Shown here in pieces: positions 53,015 through 60,361 of a stretch of 64,000 nt of DNA. Both the position numbers and the translations under genes were made by a program. Source of the stretch: DATGZX01 sp035296965 (lineage in GTDB: Bacteria > Planctomycetota > Planctomycetia > Gemmatales > Gemmataceae); contig DATGZX010000164.1 of assembly GCA_035296965.1 (NCBI GenBank), positions 1 through 64,000 of the forward strand, written 5' to 3'. Positions within the stretch are counted from its first letter, which is position 1. Every line of letters starts with the position of its first letter. Below the pieces are notes generated by a model. That model saw only the letters and a program-made list of their open reading frames with translations, searched no databases and was not told where the DNA came from.

Positions 53015-53035
53015 CACAAGCTGGTAGCTTGTGCC
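53009..53035. repeat. Hairpin repeat at the glycosidase stop codon
   Basis: TAGCACAAGCT...AGCTTGTGC forms a 9-bp hairpin whose first bases are the TAG stop of the glycosidase gene. The same repeat recurs near 54150-54175, 54184-54214, 54280-54304 and 55255-55280. Confidence 0.7.
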
Positions 53036-53121
53036 GCAGCCACTAACGCTGGGCGCCAGGCCCGCGGCCCGCGCTTGGCGGCCGCTGGGGCAAGCGACAA
53101 AGTACGATGTCGCTCAGCTTG

Positions 53122-53544
53122 TCAGGCGTGCTTCTCCGCGGGACCGGTGCGCTGTTTTCCTGTCTTCTTCATGACGACTTTTCCGGCGCTCATGGCCTTT
53201 TTGGCTCCGGTGATTCCGATACGGGCGATGGCCGATTGGAGTTGCTCGGAAACCCAGGCATTGAGACTTTTGCCCGAAAGGCTGGCGGCCACGTTGACCA
53301 GCCGGTGAAGCTCCGGCGGAATCCGCGTCACGAACTGGCCGGAGAAAGGCTTGTCGGGCTCCTCGCCACGAGATGCACAGAACGCGAGATAGTCGTCAAC
53401 GGACTCCTTGAATGCCTTCTTGAGCTCAGCAACGCTTTTACCCTGGAAGGTAATGACATCGCGTGTATTGATGACCTCGCCGTGAAAGATGCCGGCTTCG
53501 TCGTCGAACTCAACTTTTCCGACGTATCCTTTGTATTCCATCAT
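53122..53544 (-). CDS. hicB: HicB-type antitoxin
   Basis: 140 aa. The N-terminal partial RNase-H-like HicB fold (MEYKGYVGKVEFDDEAGIFHGEV; VAELKKAFKESVDDYLAFC) neutralises HicA. The C-terminal ribbon-helix-helix DNA-binding part (SGQFVTRIPPELHRLVNVAA) should repress the operon. Its ATG overlaps the hicA stop by 4 bases. A Lys-rich tail extends past the RHH domain. Flanked by the GH127 gene end and a partial copy of that end. Confidence 0.9.
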   Translation of the reverse strand: MMEYKGYVGKVEFDDEAGIFHGEVINTRDVITFQGKSVAELKKAFKESVDDYLAFCASRGEEPDKPFSGQFVTRIPPELHRLVNVAASLSGKSLNAWVSEQLQSAIARIGITGAKKAMSAGKVVMKKTGKQRTGPAEKHA

Positions 53545-53795
53545 GGTGTTACTCCTGCTTCGGTTAGAAACCGGCGCATCGAGCGGACGGCTCCTTTGTC
53601 TGTTTCTTTCTGGGGGTGCGGGCGGTGAAAAACAGCCCGTACGCCATTGAGGACGATGCGAACCCTTGAACCTTCGCCCTCGGTGACTTCCGCACCGGCA
53701 GCTTCCAGCATGGCCTCGATGTCTCGCCAGGCGATGTTCGCCCTGATCGGATCGGCGAAAATCGCCTGGAGTGTGTTTCGATGCTTCTTGCTCAT
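53541..53795 (-). CDS. hicA: HicA-type mRNA interferase toxin
   Basis: 84 aa. HicA double-stranded-RNA-binding-like fold with catalytic His in VFHRPHPQKE. MSKKHRNTLQAIFADP begins the planctomycete/proteobacterial long version. First gene of the hicAB operon, with a 4-base overlap into hicB. An inverted repeat at 53806-53828 is placed as operator. The ATG at 53795 fits the family; the frame extends upstream, but a longer N-terminus would cross the operator. Confidence 0.88.
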   Translation of the reverse strand: MSKKHRNTLQAIFADPIRANIAWRDIEAMLEAAGAEVTEGEGSRVRIVLNGVRAVFHRPHPQKETDKGAVRSMRRFLTEAGVTP

Positions 53796-53805
53796 GGCCT
53801 TTACG

Positions 53806-53828
53806 ATGGTATCACCTGATGATACCAT
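53806..53828. promoter_or_regulatory. Probable hicAB operator
   Basis: ATGGTATCA-CCTGA-TGATACCAT is a perfect 9-bp inverted repeat with a 5-nt spacer, 11 bases upstream of the hicA start. This is where a ribbon-helix-helix HicB would bind. Confidence 0.7.
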
Positions 53829-53852
53829 TGTCAAGGTGCAGCAGAAGCAGCC

Positions 53853-54152
53853 GTGCTGCACGAGAAAGACCCAGCCCATTCCTTCGAGATCGTGCGCAAG
53901 GAGGGACCGCTTCCCAAGCAGCCGTTCACAGCCGAGGCCAGCCCACTGGAGTTGCGTGCCAAGGCCCGGAAGATCCCGGGCTGGAGAATGGATCGATTCG
54001 GCCTGGTTGGACTGCTGCAACAGAGTCCCGCGCACTCGGATGAGCCTATCGAGACGGTCGCGTTGATACCGATGGGAGCGGCGCGCCTGCGGATTTCCGC
54101 GTTCCCGACGGTCGCGAATGGTTCCAGCGCCCACGAATGGATCGCGAAGTAG
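53853..54152 (+). pseudogene. Duplicated 3' end of the GH127-like gene
   Basis: 99 in-frame codons align end to end with the last 96 codons of the glycosidase gene (from VLDEKDP to the stop), differing at roughly one residue in five. Similarity begins abruptly at 53852 and continues past the stop through the same hairpin repeat to about 54177. No start site or promoter; the first catalytic three quarters of the gene are missing. Confidence 0.88.
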
Positions 54153-54183
54153 CTCAAGCTGATAGCTTGTGCCGTGGACCGAG

Positions 54184-54304
54184 AAGTAGCACAAGCTACC
54201 AGCTTGTGCTACAGACATCCACGGCCGGTCCGCGACGGCACCACCCGGGGCGTACGAATGGGTTGCGCCGCCTGACAAGTAGCACAAGGTACCGGCTCGT
54301 GCTA
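54184..54304. repeat. Two further copies of the AGCACAAGCT hairpin repeat
   Basis: Copies at about 54184-54214 and 54280-54304 (the latter degenerate) lie between the duplicated glycosidase tail and the duplicated typA tail. CGTACGAATGG at 54253-54263 resembles the end of the glycosidase gene again, a possible third partial copy. Confidence 0.6.
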
Positions 54305-54312
54305 CAGACACA

Positions 54313-54409
54313 TCACGCCTGCTGCCGCGCGAACTTGCGACGCTCCGCTTCCTTCAGCATCCCCTTGCGCAGGCGAATGGCGCCCGGCGTCACCTCCACC
54401 AGTTCGTCA
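54313..54409 (-). pseudogene. Duplicated 3' end of typA
   Basis: About 32 codons ending in TGA (…VTPGAIRLRKGMLKEAERRK…) match the C-terminus of the intact typA gene. Only a few base changes are seen, including one Lys-to-Met. Similarity stops at 54409 towards the toxin gene and extends on the other side into the flanking hairpin repeat. Confidence 0.85.
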
Positions 54410-54420
54410 TCTGAACGTGG

Positions 54421-54750
54421 TCATTCGTTAGGCAATTCACGCCCTTTCAACGGCCGTTGGCCGGGACCCCGGACGCGTAGAACAATGATCTCCGCGTCTG
54501 ACAATTCGAAGATTATGCGGTAGGTCCGCCCACGGCGGGTCTTGAAGATCGATTGATGAAGCCGACGTCCCAGCAGAACCGCTTCCGAGGCCTCGCCGAA
54601 AGCCTCGGGCGCCGCGGCAATCGTGTCTACTGCGCGATAGAAAGCCAAATACCAGGAAATCGCGCCCCGCATGGAACGGTGCACGAGCCAGTTGAAAATT
54701 TCCTCTACATCGATGCGGGCACGCTCCACGATGCGAAGCGTTCGACTCAT
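54421..54750 (-). CDS. RelE/ParE-superfamily toxin
   Basis: 109 aa. Typical fold sequence: IVERARIDVEEIFNWLVHRS, AISWYLAFYRAVDTIAAAPEAF, RTYRIIFELSDAEIIVLRVRGPG. It should act as an mRNA interferase or gyrase poison. ATGA overlap (4 bases) with the antitoxin gene before it. It sits between the partial typA copy and intact typA. Confidence 0.88.
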   Translation of the reverse strand: MSRTLRIVERARIDVEEIFNWLVHRSMRGAISWYLAFYRAVDTIAAAPEAFGEASEAVLLGRRLHQSIFKTRRGRTYRIIFELSDAEIIVLRVRGPGQRPLKGRELPNE

Positions 54751-55007
54751 GGTTGGCCCGGGAGGTTGTGCCGTTTCCGAAACGCGCGGTCGAACTCGGT
54801 GAAGGGAATGCCCCGATCACCTTTAGCGACGTCGGCGAGCGCTTCCTGGATCGCGGCGAGATCATCCTCCGCCGCTTGCCGGTCCGGATGCAGGCGCCGC
54901 CATTCGTCGAGGGCTTGCTCCGGGGAACATGAACCAGGATGATTGCTCAACTTCTCGCTCAGAAACCGGTGGAAGTCGCGTAGTTCGTCAGTTGCCTCTG
55001 CCGGCAT
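54747..55007 (-). CDS. Antitoxin of the RelE/ParE pair
   Basis: 86 aa from the ATG at 55007 (frame open to 55067). Family-like pattern: ELRDFHRFLSEKLSN, SPEQALDEWRRLHPD, ADVAKGDRGIPFTEFDRAFR, as in planctomycete antitoxins paired with RelE/ParE toxins. Antitoxin-first order with a 4-base overlap. No DNA-binding fold is obvious at the short N-terminus. Confidence 0.82.
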   Translation of the reverse strand: MPAEATDELRDFHRFLSEKLSNHPGSCSPEQALDEWRRLHPDRQAAEDDLAAIQEALADVAKGDRGIPFTEFDRAFRKRHNLPGQP

Positions 55008-55287
55008 GGCTATTTCCCGCCTTTGCGTCGCTCGAATCGATCCGGGCCGTCGCCTCTTGCGGATCATTATACCCGAAGCAAATCAATCAGAACGGTACAA
55101 GCGCTTTTGTGGCCTGCTACCGCGAACTTGGTTGATCGGCGCAGCATTGACAAGGCCGGCAGGAAAGAGAAAGAGGGCGCAGCTCTATTCAGAAATGATA
55201 TGCTCCAAGGAAAGTTACGCGCATCCTGTCGGCGGTCTGGGGGCGGGTGACTCGTAGCACAAGCCATCGGCTTGTGCTACAGACGTG

Positions 55288-57105
55288 TCACGCCTGCTGC
55301 CGCGCGAACTTGCGCCGCTCCGCTTCCTTCAGCTTCCCCTTGCGCAGGCGAATGGCGCCCGGCGTCACCTCCACCAGTTCGTCTTCCTCGATGTACTCGA
55401 GCGCCAGCTCGAGTGTCATCTGCCGCGGCGGCCGCAGAAGGATGGTCTTTTCGGAAGTGGCGGACCGGACGTTGGTCAGCTTTTTCTCGCGGCAAATGTT
55501 GACTGGTAGGTCGTTGTCGCGGCAATGCTCCCCGACAATCTGGCCCTCGTAGACCTGATCGCCCGCAGCGACGAACAGCGAGCCGCGTTCCTGCAGGTTT
55601 TCCATTGCATAGGCGGTCGTCCGGCCGGTCTCGGTGGAGATCATCACGCCGTTGGCCCGGCTCGGTATCGACCCGCGAACGGCCTGGTAGTCGTAAAAGT
55701 TGTGGTGCACAATCGCCTGGCCGCTGGTGGCGTTCATGAGGCGCGTGCCCAGGCCGATCAGCCCGCGCGCCGGAATAGTGAATTCGACGTGCGTCATCTC
55801 GCCGCGGGCATCGAGCTTCAAGCACTCGGCCCGGCGATTGCCAACCAGTTCCATCACGGCGCCAATCGCTGTAGGCGGCGCCTCGATGACGAGGTACTCG
55901 ATCGGCTCGAACGTCTTGCCGTCCACTTCCTTGGTGATCACGCGCGGTTTGCCTACCGACAGCTCGAACCCTTCTCGGCGCATGTTCTCGAGCAGGATCC
56001 CCAGGTGCAGCAGTCCGCGGCCCGAAACGTGGAATTCGTCGCGGCGCGTCACGCTTGGTTTCACGCGCAGGGCGACATTCGATTCCAGCTCTTTCATGAG
56101 CCGGTCGCGCAGTTGCCGGCTGGTGACGTAAGTCCCCTCTTGCCCGACAAACGGTGAGTCGTTGATGCGGAAGACCATGTCGAGCGTTGGCTCGTCGATC
56201 TTGATGGGCGGCAGGGCCACCGCCTGTTCGAAGTCGGCGACCGTATCGCCAATGTCGACGGCTTCCACTCCAACCACGGCGCAAATGTCGCCCGCGCTCA
56301 CTTCTTCGGCCTCGATCCGGCCCAGACGGTCGAAGACGTAGAGCTGGGCAACCGTATCGTCGATGCGCCGGCCGTCGGCCTTCAGCAAGGCGATCCGCTG
56401 TCCCTTGCGAATCTTGCCGGCGACCACCCGGCCAATGGCGATGCGCCCGACATAATCGCTGTAATCGAGCGTGACGACGAGCATTTGCAATGGCTTCTCG
56501 GGGTCGACTTCCGGCGGCGGCACGTGCTTCAAGATAGCGTCGAACAGAGGCCGAATGTCGGTGGCAGGAATGGCCAGGTCTGTGGTGGCGATGCCCTCCC
56601 GGCCCGAAGCATAAATCGTCGGGAAATCGAGCGTGGCATCGTCAGCTTCCAGCTCCACAAACAAATCGAACACGGCGTTGAGCACGTCGATGGGCCGGGC
56701 GTCCGGGCGATCGATCTTGTTGATGACCACGATGGGACGCAGGCCCGACTCGAACGCCTTGCGCAGGACGAAGCGCGTCTGGGGCAGGGGCCCCTCGGCG
56801 GCGTCGACGAGCAAGAGCGCGCCATCTGCCATCTTCAGGACGCGCTCGACTTCGCCACCGAAATCGGCATGGCCCGGAGTGTCGATGATGTTGACCTTGT
56901 TGCCGCCGATTTTCAGGGCAATGTTCTTGGATAGGATCGTGATGCCGCGCTCGCGCTCCAGGTCGTTGGTATCGAGGATGCACTCGCCGCGCAGCTCGCT
57001 CTCCCGGAAGAGTCCGCACTGGCGCAGCATCTGATCGACGAGTGTGGTTTTGCCATGATCGACGTGTGCGATAATGGCCACGTTGCGAATGTCGGACCGC
57101 TTCAT
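55288..57105 (-). CDS. typA: Ribosome-associated GTPase TypA/BipA
   Basis: 605 aa. G1 IAHVDHGKTTLVDQML, G2/G3 RGITILSKN and DTPGHADFGGEVERVL, G4 VINKIDR, then the elongation-factor domains II, III and V and the BipA-specific C-terminus (ARGLIGLGTRLMNATSG, KADQRP-like region, EEDELVEVTPGAIRLRK). Start at the ATG at 57105; upstream residues in the frame are not family-like. It assists 50S assembly and translation under stress. A partial copy of its last 32 codons lies beyond the toxin-antitoxin pair. Confidence 0.95.
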   Translation of the reverse strand: MKRSDIRNVAIIAHVDHGKTTLVDQMLRQCGLFRESELRGECILDTNDLERERGITILSKNIALKIGGNKVNIIDTPGHADFGGEVERVLKMADGALLLVDAAEGPLPQTRFVLRKAFESGLRPIVVINKIDRPDARPIDVLNAVFDLFVELEADDATLDFPTIYASGREGIATTDLAIPATDIRPLFDAILKHVPPPEVDPEKPLQMLVVTLDYSDYVGRIAIGRVVAGKIRKGQRIALLKADGRRIDDTVAQLYVFDRLGRIEAEEVSAGDICAVVGVEAVDIGDTVADFEQAVALPPIKIDEPTLDMVFRINDSPFVGQEGTYVTSRQLRDRLMKELESNVALRVKPSVTRRDEFHVSGRGLLHLGILLENMRREGFELSVGKPRVITKEVDGKTFEPIEYLVIEAPPTAIGAVMELVGNRRAECLKLDARGEMTHVEFTIPARGLIGLGTRLMNATSGQAIVHHNFYDYQAVRGSIPSRANGVMISTETGRTTAYAMENLQERGSLFVAAGDQVYEGQIVGEHCRDNDLPVNICREKKLTNVRSATSEKTILLRPPRQMTLELALEYIEEDELVEVTPGAIRLRKGKLKEAERRKFARQQA

Positions 57106-57256
57106 GCCTTTTTTCTCTTCCAATAAACACAGTAGCCCGGCACTATGGCCGGGCCGGGACAGACTTTTTATTATAAGGGGAACTGGCACATTGCGTATAG
57201 ACGAGATCCCATGAAGGTGGCGCGAAGGATCGCCCCCGCAACAGGAGGGCGAGAAC

Positions 57257-57748
57257 GTGGAGATTATCTTGATTCGCCATGCGGAAGCGGCACCCATCGG
57301 TGAGGGCGGGGCTTCGGAAGACGCCCAAAGGCCGTTGACGGCGACTGGAGAAGAACAAGCCAAGCAGCTCGGCAAGGGCCTGGAACGCAAAGGGATTCAT
57401 CCCGGCGCGGTCGTTTCCAGCCCGCTGCTGCGCTCGCGCCAGACGGCCGAACTCCTTCTCAAAGGGCTTGCCGACCCTCAGCCCGAGGTCAAAGTGAGCG
57501 AAGAACTTGCGCCCGGCGGAAAGCGGCGGCGATTGAGCCGCTTTCTGAGGGGATTAGGCGAAGACAAGGTTGCGATCGTCGGCCATCAGCCCGACCTTGG
57601 TGAGTATGCAGCCTGGCTCATCGGCAGCAAGAAAGCCCACATCGACCTGGCCAAGGCAGGCGTGGCACGCATCTCTTTCGAGGATGGGCCGGGCAAAGGC
57701 AAAGGAAGCTTGGTCTCCCTCGTAACCCTGGATTGGTTAGGCGAGTGA
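57257..57748 (+). CDS. sixA: SixA-like phosphohistidine phosphatase
   Basis: 163 aa from a GTG at 57257 with AGGAGGG upstream. Histidine phosphatase superfamily: catalytic RHAEA at residues 7-11, SPLLRSRQTAELL, and late IVGHQPDLG with the second catalytic His. The length matches SixA, which dephosphorylates HPt domains or the nitrogen-PTS protein NPr. Divergent from typA. Confidence 0.85.
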   Translation: MEIILIRHAEAAPIGEGGASEDAQRPLTATGEEQAKQLGKGLERKGIHPGAVVSSPLLRSRQTAELLLKGLADPQPEVKVSEELAPGGKRRRLSRFLRGLGEDKVAIVGHQPDLGEYAAWLIGSKKAHIDLAKAGVARISFEDGPGKGKGSLVSLVTLDWLGE

Positions 57749-58071
57749 GGTCAAAGGTTTCTGCCAGCAGCATGGGCCGAAACTCCAGTTCGCTCCAATT
57801 TTTCACAAAGACTTCATATTCAGGCAGCCGCGCGGGCCATGAGGGCACTGCAATTCTCAGCCATTCACCCGGCCCCTCACGGGGCTCGGCTCGCCAGGCG
57901 AGCCGGGCCCCAGGGGCCGGGTGAAGGGAAAACAGAAAAAGCACCTGCCAGAATCGGGCGGAATACCCCTTCGACCTTGCAGCCCCCCAACTCCATCTTG
58001 CCAGGTCGTTGCAGAATGTAGTACACCCACTCTGCTGCTTCGCGGGGCACGCTTCTCCATGGATGGGACGA
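57749..58071. other. Intergenic region with a nested inverted repeat
   Basis: No gene. Bases 57864-57895 and 57897-57925 form a long GC-rich imperfect inverted repeat (TTCACCCGGCCCCT..., AGGGGCCGGGTGAA), probably another dispersed element or a terminator for sixA. Confidence 0.5.
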
Positions 58072-58977
58072 ATGCACTCGAAAGATTCGAGAATGCTGAC
58101 TGGTATTTTTCTGGCGTTGGCGCTCACGGCCGCCCTGGGATGTGGCGGGGCCGAGCCACGCGCCGCGGCGGGTGGGGCCCCAGCCGAGCAAGAAACAGCG
58201 ACTAGTTTCGATGCTGCCTCGGCCGGCACGATCACGGGCAACGTTACTTGGAAAGGCGCTGTGCCGAGCGTGGTTCCATTTGAGATCCAGGCAAGCCCGT
58301 TTGCGGGCAAGGCGCTTCAGCTGAGACACGCCAGACCCAACCCCAATGCGCCGTTAATCGACCCGCTCACCAAGGGCGTAGGCAACGCGGTCGTTTTTTT
58401 GCGCGGTGTAGACCCGATGGTTGCCAAGCCCTGGGACCACTCAGCCGCGGTTGTAGAACAGAAAGCCTGCCAATTCAGCATTAACCAGGATAACACGCTC
58501 TCCCATTTTGGCTTCGTGCGCCGGGGCGGCCAGGTGACGATGGTCTCGCGTGACGACACTTTTTACTCGTTGCACGCCGACGGGGCTGCCTTCTTCACGC
58601 TGACATTTCCCGATCCAGAACAGCCGTTGCAGCGACATTTGGCCAAGAACGGACTCGTGGAGCTGACGAGTGCCGCCGGCTATTACTGGATGAGGGGCTA
58701 TCTCTTCGTCGACGATCATCCCTATTACGCGCACACCGAGGCTGACGGGCGCTTCACGCTGTCGGGCGTGCCTGCAGGAAAATACGACGTGGTTTGCTGG
58801 ATGCCGAATTGGACCAAGGCGCGTCATGAGCGCGATCCGGAACTGGGGCTGATCACGCGCTGGTATTTTGATCCTCCATTGGAGCGTAAGGAAGCGGTCA
58901 GTCTCCGGCGCGGCGAGACGTGCGAGCTGAGATTTGAGTTGTCGGCGCCGCCATCTCCGAGGGAAGCCAGGGACTAA
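58072..58977 (+). CDS. Lipoprotein with carboxypeptidase-regulatory-like domain
   Basis: About 301 aa. The signal ends in a lipobox-like TAALGCGG, so it is a probable lipoprotein. The body resembles planctomycete carboxypeptidase-regulatory-like proteins (ITGNVTWKGAVP; GNAVVFLRGVDP; CQFSINQDNTLSHF; DGRFTLSGVPAGKYDVVCWM). The start at 58072 is chosen for GGGA upstream; 58093 is possible. The last residues and the TAA stop are encoded by a hairpin repeat (58965-58988). Confidence 0.75.
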   Translation: MHSKDSRMLTGIFLALALTAALGCGGAEPRAAAGGAPAEQETATSFDAASAGTITGNVTWKGAVPSVVPFEIQASPFAGKALQLRHARPNPNAPLIDPLTKGVGNAVVFLRGVDPMVAKPWDHSAAVVEQKACQFSINQDNTLSHFGFVRRGGQVTMVSRDDTFYSLHADGAAFFTLTFPDPEQPLQRHLAKNGLVELTSAAGYYWMRGYLFVDDHPYYAHTEADGRFTLSGVPAGKYDVVCWMPNWTKARHERDPELGLITRWYFDPPLERKEAVSLRRGETCELRFELSAPPSPREARD

Positions 58978-58988
58978 AGTCCCTGGCT
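58965..58988. repeat. Hairpin repeat containing the lipoprotein stop codon
   Basis: AGCCAGGGAC-TAAA-GTCCCTGGCT is a perfect 10-bp hairpin. Its loop carries the TAA stop of the lipoprotein gene. A related hairpin, AGCCAGGGGCT..AGCCCCTGG, is at about 59073-59097. Confidence 0.75.
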
Positions 58989-59185
58989 ACGTTCGTGCGC
59001 CTTCCGGGCGAAGATTGCCAGCCAGTTGTCAGGGATCCTTGGGTCATTTCCCCGCCCGGAGGGCGCGCGAATGTAGCCAGGGGCTTCGAGCCCCTGGGAT
59101 AAGGCGCGCAGCCCCCTTCCTGAGTATCCCTTACAATACTCCAGAGAGCGCGCCTGAACTTCGACTACCAAGAGGAACACAATCG

Positions 59186-60349
59186 ATGAAGCATCGCTTG
59201 CTCACGCCGGGGCCATCTCCGGTTCCCGAAGAGACGCTCCTGGAGCTTGCCAAGCCGGTTGTTTACCACCGGACGCCGGAATTCCGCCAGCTTCTCAAGG
59301 AGGTGCTGGAAGACCTCCAATACGTTTTTCAAACCCGCCAACCTGTCCTTCCCTTGACCAGCTCGGGAACGGGGGGCCTGGAAGCTGCCATTGTGAATTG
59401 TCTGCCGCCGGGCAGCAAAGCGATCTGCCTCATTGCCGGCCGCTTTGGCGAGCGCTGGCGCAGCCTGTGCAAGGCGTTCGGCGTAGAGGCGGTGACCGTA
59501 TCCGCGCCTCACGGCCAGGCAGTGCAACCCGAACAGCTTGCGCAAGCGCTGGCGAGTCATCCGGATGCTCGCGCCGTCTGTTCGACGCTAAGCGAAACAT
59601 CTACCGGCGTCGGCCACGACATCGCGGCCTTCGGGCGCCTCGTAGCCGCGACCCCCGCTCTGCTCTTCGTCGATGCCATCAGCGGCCTGGGCGCGATGGA
59701 GTGCCGCACGGATGAATGGAACATAGACGTCTGCGTGACCGGCTCGCAAAAGGCATTGATGTTGCCGCCTGGCCTGGCATTCCTGTCAGTCAGCGACAAG
59801 GCCTGGAAGCAGATTGACCAAAACCCTGCACCCCGGACCTTCTACTTTGACCTGAAGAAGGCACGGGCAGCGCTAGCAAATTGGGACACGCCTTATACCT
59901 CCGCCCATACGCTGATCCGCGCGTTAAAAGTCAGCCTCAAGCGCATCCGTGCCGAGGGAATCGAAAGCGTTTGGGCCCGCCACGAATCCAACGCCGCGGC
60001 GGCCAGGGCAGGCTTTCAGGCAATGGGCCTAGAGGTCTTCGCAGCACAGCCGGCGGCCGGGTTGACGGTGGTGAAAGTGCCCGAAGGGATTGACGGCGTG
60101 GCCCTTCTCTCCAAGCTGGAGAAACAGTTCGGTTTGAAGCTGGCAGGCGGGCAGGACGCTCTCAAGGGCAAAATCATTCGCATGGCGCACATGGGTTATC
60201 TGGATCAATTCGACGTGTTGACCGGTTTGGCGGGCGTCGAGCTGGTCTTGCTGGAAATGGGCTACGCGCTTGAACCGGGACGCGGCCTGGCAGCTGCCCA
60301 GCAGGTGCTAGCCGAGCGCTTGCTGACCGCACACGCCATCCACGCTTGA
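59186..60349 (+). CDS. Class V aminotransferase (alanine-glyoxylate/serine-pyruvate or phosphoserine type)
   Basis: 387 aa. Family start LLTPGPSPVPEETLLEL. The PLP Lys is in TGSQKALMLPPGLAF, and LFVDAISGLGAMECR holds the cofactor Asp. AGAGGAAC precedes the ATG. Its stop lies 12 bp before the serA ATG, so the pair probably forms an operon. The SerA neighbour suggests phosphohydroxypyruvate or hydroxypyruvate transamination; sequence alone does not fix the substrate. Confidence 0.85.
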   Translation: MKHRLLTPGPSPVPEETLLELAKPVVYHRTPEFRQLLKEVLEDLQYVFQTRQPVLPLTSSGTGGLEAAIVNCLPPGSKAICLIAGRFGERWRSLCKAFGVEAVTVSAPHGQAVQPEQLAQALASHPDARAVCSTLSETSTGVGHDIAAFGRLVAATPALLFVDAISGLGAMECRTDEWNIDVCVTGSQKALMLPPGLAFLSVSDKAWKQIDQNPAPRTFYFDLKKARAALANWDTPYTSAHTLIRALKVSLKRIRAEGIESVWARHESNAAAARAGFQAMGLEVFAAQPAAGLTVVKVPEGIDGVALLSKLEKQFGLKLAGGQDALKGKIIRMAHMGYLDQFDVLTGLAGVELVLLEMGYALEPGRGLAAAQQVLAERLLTAHAIHA

Positions 60350-60361
60350 TCGGAACAGCAA

